A stretch of 5,622 bases of DNA, taken from assembly GCA_003519685.1 (NCBI GenBank), contig DOWG01000088.1:1-5622 (forward strand), written 5' to 3'. Source of the stretch: Lachnospiraceae bacterium. Lineage in GTDB: Bacteria > Bacillota > Clostridia > Lachnospirales > Lachnospiraceae. This document shows, in pieces, positions 1 to 5,622 of this stretch (position 1 is its first letter; the number at the start of each line of letters is the position of its first letter). Both the position numbers and the translations under genes were made by a program. Under the pieces are notes generated by a model. It was not told where the DNA came from. It was given only the letters and a program-made list of their open reading frames with translations, and did no database searches.

Positions 1-113
1 TGTACCGTTACGTACTGCAACTTAAGCGAAAGCGTCTCCGATTCGGATACATTTGACGAAATCGTAACATGGTGTACATGGTGGGTGTGAACGGTAACCT
101 TTGAAGAAAAATT
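1..113. other. Unassigned left edge; possible 3' end of an upstream frame
   Basis: No gene is recognised here. On the + strand, frame 1 is open from the window edge to a TGA at 88-90 and would give a 29-residue tail with three Cys and three Trp, ending TWCTWWV. It does not resemble the end of hisD or hisG, the genes one might expect upstream of hisB. The stretch also has a 9-bp near-perfect tandem repeat, ACATGGTGT/ACATGGTGG, at 67-84. Whether the frame is coding cannot be decided from so short a piece, and I see no terminator hairpin between the TGA and the promoter at 114. Confidence 0.25.
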
Positions 114-143
114 TTGACATTTGTTCCACTTTTTGTGTATAAT
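114..143 (+). promoter_or_regulatory. Consensus sigma-A promoter for the hisB operon
   Basis: The -35 box TTGACA (114-119) and the -10 box TATAAT (138-143) both match consensus at all six bases, separated by 18 bp. Transcription should begin near 150, leaving a leader of only about 45 nt before hisB. That is too short for a T-box or other large riboswitch, so leader-based attenuation of this unit is unlikely. No clear operator palindrome overlaps the boxes. The assignment rests on sequence match and position; there is no direct evidence of use. Confidence 0.85.
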
Positions 144-182
144 TGATATCAGGAAATGGTATAGATAAATTCTAATTAACGG

Positions 183-189
183 AAGGAGG
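183..189 (+). promoter_or_regulatory. Ribosome binding site that sets the hisB start
   Basis: AAGGAGG lies 6 nt before the GTG at 196. The GTG at 190 directly abuts this motif and cannot be served by it. A second, weaker AGGAG at 205-209 sits 7 nt before an in-frame ATG at 217, so a product shorter by seven residues is possible. The GTG at 196 is preferred because it has the stronger site and because the residues after it (R-S-A-V) match the usual HisB N-terminal pattern before the conserved K-E-T. Confidence 0.75.
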
Positions 190-195
190 GTGCCT

Positions 196-789
196 GTGAA
201 CACTAGGAGCGCGGTGATGAAGCGCAAGACGAAGGAAACAGAGATTGCTTTAGAGTTTACCCTGGACGGGACCGGTAAATCCCAGATCGAAACGGGGATT
301 GGTTTCTTTGATCATATGCTGGACAGCTTTTGCAGACATGGCTTTTTTGACATGAAATTATCAGTGAAGGGGGATCTGGATGTGGATTCCCATCATACCG
401 TGGAGGATACCGGTATTGTCCTCGGGCAGGCAATCAAAAGCGCATTAGGGGACAAGCAGGGGATCTCCCGCTACGGTTCCTTCCTTCTGCCCATGGATGA
501 GACCCTTGTCCTTTGCGCCATTGACCTATCCGGCCGTCCTTATCTTGTATTTGACGGGGAATATACCGTAGATAGAATCGGATCAATGGATACCGAGCTT
601 GTAAAGGAGTTTTTCTATGCAATTTCTTATTCCGCAGGGATGAATCTACATATCAGAAAAATCAGCGGAGTAAATAACCATCATATCATGGAGGCGACAT
701 TTAAGGCATTTGCCAAAGCGCTGGACGCTGCGTGCAGAGTCGATGAGAGAGTTCAGGGAGTTCTCTCAACCAAAGGAACGATGGATTGA
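196..789 (+). CDS. hisB: Imidazoleglycerol-phosphate dehydratase (HisB)
   Basis: This is a cytoplasmic Mn-dependent enzyme that removes water from imidazole glycerol phosphate to give imidazole acetol phosphate, the sixth step of histidine biosynthesis. From the GTG at 196 the protein has 197 residues, the normal length of the monofunctional enzyme; there is no phosphatase domain of the E. coli bifunctional type. The family signatures are all present: FFDHML (37-42), the metal-binding SHHTVED (65-71), NNHHIMEATFKAFAKAL (160-176), and the terminal STKG (191-194). His40, His66, His67, Glu70, His162, His163 and Glu166 correspond to the two repeated metal-binding motifs. It is the first gene after the promoter at 114-143, and hisA follows 61 nt downstream. 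hisH, which often follows hisB, is absent. The family is certain; the exact start is slightly uncertain because an ATG at 217 has its own weak ribosome binding site. Confidence 0.97.
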   Translation: MNTRSAVMKRKTKETEIALEFTLDGTGKSQIETGIGFFDHMLDSFCRHGFFDMKLSVKGDLDVDSHHTVEDTGIVLGQAIKSALGDKQGISRYGSFLLPMDETLVLCAIDLSGRPYLVFDGEYTVDRIGSMDTELVKEFFYAISYSAGMNLHIRKISGVNNHHIMEATFKAFAKALDAACRVDERVQGVLSTKGTMD

Positions 790-850
790 ATTTATATAGA
801 TGACAGTCAATTTAACTTGCAGACATGCGATTAAGAAAGGCTTGGTTAAA

Positions 851-1576
851 ATGAGAATATTTCCTGCAATTGATATCAAAAATGGACAGTGTGTCAGATT
901 GCGGCAGGGGAATTTTGAGGATCCCCATGTCTACTCGAATACACCGTTAAATGTGGCAAAGCAGTGGGAAGACAATGGTGCCTCCTATATCCATATTGTT
1001 GATCTTGACGGTGCTCTGGTCGGATACTCGGTAAATGATGAAGTGATCAAGAGCATTGTTGCTGAGATACATCTACCGATTCAGGTCGGCGGCGGTATAC
1101 GGACCATCAAAGAAATTGACAATAAACTCTCTTTGGGAATCGACCGGGTAATTATCGGTACCAAGGCAGTGAAAGATCCTGGGTTTGTGAAGGAGGCTGT
1201 TTCCATCTTCGGTGCAGATCGTATCGTCATAGGAATTGATGCGAAGGACGGCATGGTTGCAATTGAAGGCTGGGAGAAGGTAAGCAGCTATCATGCGGTA
1301 ACTTTGGCACAGGAGATGAAAAATTACGGAATTCAGACGGTCATATATACGGATATCTCCAAGGATGGAATGCTGCAGGGACCGAATATCCAGCATACCA
1401 GGGAAATGGCGGAATTAACCGGACTTCGTATTATTGCCTCGGGCGGGATTGCTTCCTTAAAGGACCTCGAAATGCTTGAGGAGGCCGGTGTATATGGTGC
1501 GATTATCGGGAAAGCTCTGTATGAAAACAGAATTGACTTAAAAACAGCCGTGGAAATGTTTGAAACAACGGAATGA
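851..1576 (+). CDS. hisA: ProFAR isomerase (HisA)
   Basis: HisA, 1-(5-phosphoribosyl)-5-[(5-phosphoribosylamino)methylideneamino]imidazole-4-carboxamide isomerase, opens the aminoaldose ring of ProFAR by an Amadori rearrangement to give PRFAR, the fourth step of the pathway. The 241-residue protein is a complete (beta/alpha)8 barrel of normal length. Visible landmarks are the start MRIFPAIDIKNG with catalytic Asp8, VDLDGA (50-55), VGGGIR (79-84), the second catalytic Asp130 in GIDAKDG, YTDISKDGMLQGPN (166-179) and the phosphate-binding ASGGI (196-200). The ATG at 851 is chosen because the first beta strand begins immediately after it and an AAAGG motif lies at 836-840. An in-frame ATG at 800 would add 17 residues with no family counterpart and lacks a ribosome binding site. 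The product PRFAR is the substrate of HisF-HisH, whose stand-alone genes are not seen in this window. A long hairpin begins at the stop codon. Confidence 0.97.
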   Translation: MRIFPAIDIKNGQCVRLRQGNFEDPHVYSNTPLNVAKQWEDNGASYIHIVDLDGALVGYSVNDEVIKSIVAEIHLPIQVGGGIRTIKEIDNKLSLGIDRVIIGTKAVKDPGFVKEAVSIFGADRIVIGIDAKDGMVAIEGWEKVSSYHAVTLAQEMKNYGIQTVIYTDISKDGMLQGPNIQHTREMAELTGLRIIASGGIASLKDLEMLEEAGVYGAIIGKALYENRIDLKTAVEMFETTE

Positions 1577-1672
1577 TTAAGTGGCATAAGTCATTTTAAG
1601 ATTTTGATATGAATATATATATGCGATCCTATTCATGTTCATGGTTTTTATGTGACTTATGACCCTTAAATC
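1575..1672. repeat. Long imperfect inverted repeat between hisA and hisIE
   Basis: The arms are 1575-1593 and 1653-1672. The inner 9 bp are perfect (CATAAGTCA at 1585-1593 against TGACTTATG at 1653-1661). Outward the pairing continues through two mismatches and a TTAAG/CTTAA block (1577-1581 with 1665-1669), and with a one-base bulge reaches GAT/ATC overlapping the hisA stop codon. Inside, ATGAATA (1609-1615) pairs with TATTCAT (1630-1636), extendable by wobble and A-T pairs, around a loop at about 1616-1629. The whole can fold as one long hairpin. It has no GC-rich stem followed by a U-tract, so it is not a classical intrinsic terminator. It could be an intercistronic RNA processing or stability structure, or a small non-autonomous mobile element (MITE-like). 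The pairing is seen directly; the role is unknown. Confidence 0.6.
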
Positions 1673-1738
1673 TTAATTAACTTCATCAATTCGTTAAGAA
1701 GGCTTTGGCACCTATAGCAAAGAATAGCAGGAAAGGGC

Positions 1739-1745
1739 AGGAGGT
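1739..1745 (+). promoter_or_regulatory. Ribosome binding site of hisIE
   Basis: AGGAGGT lies upstream of the ATG at 1755, with about 9-10 nt between the purine core and the start. It supports initiation at 1755, and therefore that the HisF-like N-terminal region is translated as part of the HisIE protein. Confidence 0.8.
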
Positions 1746-1754
1746 AAGGATTCG

Positions 1755-3038
1755 ATGGAATACGAAAAAATAATTCCCTGCATAAATGCAGAAGGGGAAG
1801 TACCGGGGAACGTTATAAAATTAGCGGAGCAATATTCCTATGGGGGAGCGGATGAACTGCTCCTGTATCATTATGCGAAGGATGAAAGATCCAGGGAGGA
1901 ATTCTTATCTCTTGTAAAAAAGCTGGCAGATAAAATTGATCTTCCCTACATCATCGGTATGTATGTGAAACGTCTGGAGGATGTGAAGAAAGCATTCTAT
2001 ACCGGAGCCTCCTCCGTATTGATAAAATATTCTGCTCTTGATGAGAAGACGGTACTGAAGGAAGCAATCGACCGGTTTGGATCCGATAAGATTATAGTGG
2101 AGCTGGATAGAAAGGAATGCATGGATGCCGATATCTCCAAATCGGATGGAAATGCCCTTTTAGCCTCCTTGAAAGCGGCCGGTGTCGGAAAGATACTGTT
2201 AAAGCATGTCGAACTGTCTCCGCATACAATTGAGATGCTTGAGGCTTCGCCGATCGAATTTATTATTCGGGACAGTCTGGTTCGTAATGATATCGTTTGT
2301 CTGATGAAGATTTCCAAGGTAACGGGCATAGCAACCAATTTCTTTGAAAACAAGGATATTATGAAAGTAAAATTGGCTTTAAAGGAGAATGGCATTCCGG
2401 TAAATACTTTTGAAAGCAAAATACCATTTTCGGAATTTAAATTAGATGCCGATGGACTCCTTCCGGTTATTGTACAGGATTACAAATCGGAAGAAGTTTT
2501 AATGCTTGCGTATATGAATGAAGAGGCTTATAATAAGACTATTGCTGGCGGGAAAATGACATATTATTCAAGAAGCCGCCAGGCGCTTTGGCTAAAAGGT
2601 GAAACCTCGGGACATTACCAATACGTCAAGGAGCTGATCATTGATTGTGATAAAGATACCATCCTTGCTAAGGTACAGCAGATTGGACCGGCGTGTCATA
2701 CCGGGAATCCGAGCTGCTTTTTTACGGAACTCGTTAAGAAGGAATATCATAATTATGATCCGATTCACGTATTTCAGGAGGTCTATGATAGGATTGCAGA
2801 CCGCAGAAAAAATCCCAGGGAAGGCTCCTATACCAACTATCTGTTTGACAAAGGAATCGATAAAATACTGAAAAAATGCGGGGAAGAAGCTACGGAGATA
2901 ACAATTGCGGCAAAAAATCCCGGAACGGAAGAGCTGCGGTATGAAATAGCGGATTATCTGTATCACTTGATGGTATTGATGGCGGAACGCGGTCTTGACT
3001 GGAGCGATATCACCAATGAACTAGCCCATAGAAAATAA
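1755..3038 (+). CDS. hisIE: HisIE fusion (PR-AMP cyclohydrolase / PR-ATP diphosphatase) with degenerate HisF-like N-terminal domain
   Basis: HisE hydrolyses phosphoribosyl-ATP to phosphoribosyl-AMP and HisI opens its purine ring to ProFAR, steps 2 and 3 of histidine synthesis in the cytoplasm. The 427-residue protein is about twice the length of an ordinary HisIE (near 200). HisI covers about 226-325: WLKGETSGH (279-287), DCDKD (297-301), GPACHTG (311-317) and SCF (320-322), with Cys298, Cys314 and Cys321 as expected zinc ligands. HisE covers about 333-424: KKCGEEATE (373-381) and EIADYLYHL (397-405), the MazG-like metal-binding helices. Residues 1-220 resemble the cyclase HisF from end to end: KIIPCINA (5-12), GGADELLL (30-37), RFGSDKIIVELD (107-118), GKILLK (145-150) and KENGIPVN (210-217). 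The first catalytic Asp is Asn11 here, and the GGGI- and ASGG-type phosphate loops are missing. I read this domain as an inactive HisF paralogue. The AGGAGGT at 1739-1745 supports the start. Confidence 0.95.
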   Translation: MEYEKIIPCINAEGEVPGNVIKLAEQYSYGGADELLLYHYAKDERSREEFLSLVKKLADKIDLPYIIGMYVKRLEDVKKAFYTGASSVLIKYSALDEKTVLKEAIDRFGSDKIIVELDRKECMDADISKSDGNALLASLKAAGVGKILLKHVELSPHTIEMLEASPIEFIIRDSLVRNDIVCLMKISKVTGIATNFFENKDIMKVKLALKENGIPVNTFESKIPFSEFKLDADGLLPVIVQDYKSEEVLMLAYMNEEAYNKTIAGGKMTYYSRSRQALWLKGETSGHYQYVKELIIDCDKDTILAKVQQIGPACHTGNPSCFFTELVKKEYHNYDPIHVFQEVYDRIADRRKNPREGSYTNYLFDKGIDKILKKCGEEATEITIAAKNPGTEELRYEIADYLYHLMVLMAERGLDWSDITNELAHRK

Positions 3039-3065
3039 CGAAGAAAGAATAAACTTGGAAATAAT

Positions 3066-3070
3066 GGAGG
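3066..3070 (+). promoter_or_regulatory. Ribosome binding site deciding the GTG start of alaS
   Basis: GGAGG lies 9 nt before the GTG at 3080. The next in-frame ATG (3113) would remove the conserved N-terminal helix (NELRKMFLEFF) and has no comparable site, so the GTG is the start. The gap between hisIE and alaS is only 41 nt, with no hairpin, promoter or room for a T-box leader. Confidence 0.8.
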
Positions 3071-3079
3071 CAAAAGAAA

Positions 3080-5622
3080 GTGCAGACTTATGGAGTAAAT
3101 GAACTTAGAAAAATGTTTCTGGAGTTCTTCGAAAGTAAAGGACATTTGGTATTAAAAAGTTTTTCGTTAATACCCCATAATGATAACAGCTTATTATTAA
3201 TTAATTCAGGAATGGCACCGTTAAAGCCGTATTTCACCGGCCAGGAGATACCGCCGAGAAAGCGTGTAACGACCTGTCAGAAATGTATTCGTACCGGGGA
3301 TATTGAGAATGTCGGAAAAACCGCAAGGCATGCTACCTTCTTTGAAATGCTTGGCAATTTCTCCTTTGGAGATTATTTTAAACAGGAAGCGATTGCATGG
3401 TCCTGGGAGTTTTTAACCGAAGTGATCGGACTGGATAAGAACCGTCTCTATCCTTCCATCTATCTGGAGGATGACGAAGCATTTGAAATCTGGAATAAGA
3501 AAATCGGCATACCTGCGGACCGTATCTACCGTTTGGGAAAAGAGGATAACTTCTGGGAGCATGGAGCCGGTCCCTGCGGCCCTTGCTCGGAGATTTATTA
3601 TGATCGCGGAGAAAAATATGGCTGCGGAAAACCGGATTGCCATGTAGGATGCGAATGTGATCGTTATATTGAAGTGTGGAATAATGTATTTACACAGTTT
3701 AACGGAGATGGAAACGGTAATTATTCCGAACTGGAGCAGAAGAATATCGATACCGGTATGGGACTGGAACGTCTTGCTACCATTGTTCAGAATGTGGACT
3801 CTATCTTTGATATCGATACCTTTAAAGTGATTCGGGATAAGGTATGCAAGCTGGCTCAGGTTACCTATCAGACGGATCCGAAGACAGATGTATCCATCCG
3901 ACTCATCACGGACCATATCCGTTCCGTTACCTTTATGGCCTCCGATGGCATTATCCCTTCCAACGAAGGCAGAGGCTATGTATTCCGCAGATTACTGCGC
4001 CGTGCGGCGAGACATGGAAGGCTGCTTGGAATCAAGGGAAGCTTCCTTGCAGAATTAGCAAAGACCGTGATTGAAGAATGTAAGGATGGCTATCCGGAGC
4101 TGAAGGATAAGAGGGAATATATCTTAAAGCTCCTTGCCATAGAAGAAGATAAGTTTAATAAAACCATTGATCAGGGTCTCTCTATTCTGGCTGAACTGGA
4201 GCAGGAGATGGAGGAAAAGAACGAGAAGATTCTTACCGGTGACGATGCATTTAAGCTCTATGATACCTACGGCTTCCCGATTGATCTGACAAGGGAGATT
4301 CTGGAGGAAAAAGGCTTTCGGGTAGACGAAAATGGCTTCCAGGAGGCGATGGAGGTACAGAGAGCTACCGCAAGAAATGCCCGCGATACCACCAATTATA
4401 TGGGTGCTGAGGAAACCGTATATCAGCAGATTGATCCGGCAATTACTTCTTTGTTTGTCGGCTATGAGCATCTGTCCTGCGATTCGGTAATCACCGTATT
4501 AACCTCGGAAACCGAGCTGACGGAGGAACTCATTGCAGGGCAGAAGGGAACCATCCTGGTGAAGGAAACACCGTTCTATGCAACGAGCGGCGGTCAGACG
4601 GCCGACACAGGCATAATCAGAACCGGCGATGCGGAATTTGAAGTAGAAGATACCATAAAGCTTCCGGGCGGTAAGATCGGCCATGTCGGTACGGTAACAA
4701 AGGGCATTTTCCGTGTAAAGGATACGGTTACCTTAGGGGTAAATGAAAAGCAGAGAGCGAATACGGCAAAGAATCACAGCGCTACGCACTTGCTGCAGAA
4801 AGCATTAAGAACGGTACTTGGCAGCCATGTGGAACAGGCAGGCTCCTATGTAAATGAAGACCGTCTTCGCTTTGACTTTACCCATTTTTCCGCATTGACT
4901 CCGGAGGAAATCAGTAAAGTAGAAGCGATGGTAAATGAGCAGATCGCAGCGGATCTTCCGGTGGTTACAAAGGTCATGAACCTTGAGGATGCGAAGAAAG
5001 AGGGAGCAATGGCGCTGTTTGGCGAAAAATACTCCCAGAATGTCCGGGTCGTAACCATGGGCGATTACAGCAAAGAGCTCTGCGGCGGTACCCATGTTGC
5101 TCATACCGGCGCGATTGCTGCGTTTAAAATATTATCCGAGACCGGTATTGCAGCCGGGGTACGAAGAATCGAAGCGTTAACCGGGAATGCGGTATTTGAT
5201 CATTATAAGAAGTTGGAAAAAGATCTTCATGATGCGGCTGTGGCAGCAAAGGCAGATCCGGATTCCCTGACCTTAAAAATCGAAAGCTATCTGGAAGAGA
5301 TCAAGGCATTGAAATCGGAAAATGAGAGCTTAAAGAGCAAATTGGCGAAGAGTTCTCTCGGTGATGTTATGGATCAGGTTATTGACGTGAAGGGAGTAAA
5401 ATTACTTTCCGCGAAGGTTCCGGAGCTCGATATGAACGGACTTCGTAATCTGGGAGATCAGTTGAAAGAAAAGCTGGGCGAGGGCGTTATCGTACTGGCA
5501 TCCGAGTCGGCTCCGGATAAGGTGAGCCTGCTTTCCATGGCAACGGACGGTGCGATGAAGAAGGGTGCTCATGCCGGTAATCTGATCAAGCAAATAGCAG
5601 CTCTTGTCGGCGGTGGCGGCGG
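3080..5622 (+). CDS. alaS: Alanyl-tRNA synthetase (AlaRS), cut by the right edge
   Basis: AlaRS attaches alanine to tRNA-Ala in the cytoplasm and hydrolyses mischarged Ser- and Gly-tRNA. The frame runs 847 codons from a GTG and is still open at the edge; the family is usually about 875-880 residues, so roughly 30 are missing. The class II core has motif 1 near IPHNDNSLLLINSGM (31-45), motif 2 at TARHATFFEMLGNFSFGDYF (81-100) and motif 3 at DTGMGLER (224-231). A Cys-rich insertion spans 166-193. PSNEGRGYVFRRLLRRAARHG (293-313) belongs to the tRNA-binding helical part. The editing domain carries SGGQ (503-506), HSATH (566-570) and CGGTH (668-672), whose His566, His570, Cys668 and His672 are the zinc/editing residues. 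A Glu/Lys-rich, probably coiled-coil stretch (about 733-757) leads into the DHHA1-type C-Ala domain, and the window ends in its glycine-rich run (844 onward). Nothing suggests a broken gene. It lies 41 nt after hisIE and probably shares its transcript. Confidence 0.97.
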   Translation, partial: MQTYGVNELRKMFLEFFESKGHLVLKSFSLIPHNDNSLLLINSGMAPLKPYFTGQEIPPRKRVTTCQKCIRTGDIENVGKTARHATFFEMLGNFSFGDYFKQEAIAWSWEFLTEVIGLDKNRLYPSIYLEDDEAFEIWNKKIGIPADRIYRLGKEDNFWEHGAGPCGPCSEIYYDRGEKYGCGKPDCHVGCECDRYIEVWNNVFTQFNGDGNGNYSELEQKNIDTGMGLERLATIVQNVDSIFDIDTFKVIRDKVCKLAQVTYQTDPKTDVSIRLITDHIRSVTFMASDGIIPSNEGRGYVFRRLLRRAARHGRLLGIKGSFLAELAKTVIEECKDGYPELKDKREYILKLLAIEEDKFNKTIDQGLSILAELEQEMEEKNEKILTGDDAFKLYDTYGFPIDLTREILEEKGFRVDENGFQEAMEVQRATARNARDTTNYMGAEETVYQQIDPAITSLFVGYEHLSCDSVITVLTSETELTEELIAGQKGTILVKETPFYATSGGQTADTGIIRTGDAEFEVEDTIKLPGGKIGHVGTVTKGIFRVKDTVTLGVNEKQRANTAKNHSATHLLQKALRTVLGSHVEQAGSYVNEDRLRFDFTHFSALTPEEISKVEAMVNEQIAADLPVVTKVMNLEDAKKEGAMALFGEKYSQNVRVVTMGDYSKELCGGTHVAHTGAIAAFKILSETGIAAGVRRIEALTGNAVFDHYKKLEKDLHDAAVAAKADPDSLTLKIESYLEEIKALKSENESLKSKLAKSSLGDVMDQVIDVKGVKLLSAKVPELDMNGLRNLGDQLKEKLGEGVIVLASESAPDKVSLLSMATDGAMKKGAHAGNLIKQIAALVGGGG

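Noticed and set aside
3..96. Inverted repeat TACCGTT (3-9) / AACGGTA (90-96)
   Set aside because: Seven bases with an 80-base loop are easily explained by chance and are not linked to any feature.
144..195. T-box or other riboswitch controlling the his genes
   Set aside because: The leader between the predicted transcription start and hisB is only about 45 nt, too short for a T-box, and no specifier or antiterminator structure is seen.
800..850. Longer hisA starting at the ATG at 800
   Set aside because: The 17 added residues have no counterpart in HisA, no ribosome binding site precedes 800, and the barrel begins right after the ATG at 851.
790..850. Remnant of hisH between hisB and hisA
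   Set aside because: Only 61 nt are present and no glutaminase motif can be read in any frame.
1604..1640. Internal promoter (TTGATA as a -35 box) in the hisA-hisIE gap
   Set aside because: No acceptable -10 box lies 16-19 bp downstream; the sequence there is TCCTAT/CCTATT. A TATAGC at 1713 likewise lacks a -35 partner.
1577..1672. Intrinsic terminator after hisA
   Set aside because: The hairpin is long and A+T-rich, lacks a compact GC-rich stem, and is not followed by a run of T.
3413..3916. Antisense open frame of 167 codons within alaS
   Set aside because: It is the shadow of the strongly conserved alaS frame, has no family resemblance and no convincing ribosome binding site. The other antisense frames in the window are rejected for the same reason.

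Overview
The window looks like chromosomal housekeeping DNA from a low-to-moderate G+C Firmicute, most likely a clostridial-cluster XIVa/Lachnospiraceae-type anaerobe. This rests on strong AAGGAGG-type ribosome binding sites, a perfect sigma-A promoter, the flavour of the AlaRS sequence and the long HisIE architecture. Genus cannot be fixed from the window. All genes are on the + strand.

Layout: positions 1-113 hold no recognisable gene; one frame is open from the left edge to a TGA at 88-90. A consensus sigma-A promoter (TTGACA, 18-bp spacer, TATAAT) at 114-143 drives a short leader and then hisB (196-789), hisA (851-1576), a fused hisIE gene (1755-3038) and alaS (3080 to beyond the right edge). 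A roughly 98-bp imperfect inverted repeat that can form one long hairpin fills most of the hisA-hisIE gap. No intrinsic terminator is seen between any of the genes, so hisB-hisA-hisIE-alaS can be read as one transcription unit.

How the genes fit together: HisE and HisI perform steps 2 and 3 of histidine biosynthesis (PR-ATP to PR-AMP to ProFAR), HisA isomerises ProFAR to PRFAR, and HisB dehydrates imidazole glycerol phosphate. The enzyme joining HisA to HisB, the HisF-HisH glutaminase/cyclase, has no stand-alone gene here, nor do HisG, HisD or HisC. A degenerate HisF-like barrel is instead fused to the N-terminus of HisIE. It lacks the first catalytic Asp (Asn at that position) and the glycine-rich phosphate-binding loops, so it is probably a pseudo-enzyme domain rather than the missing cyclase. 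AlaRS charges tRNA-Ala and has no obvious pathway link to histidine synthesis.

The observations most worth a second look are the HisF-derived pseudo-enzyme fused to HisIE, the long hairpin between hisA and hisIE, the absence of hisH/hisF at their usual place, and alaS riding at the end of a histidine gene cluster. I found no evidence of phage, CRISPR, toxin-antitoxin or defence systems.
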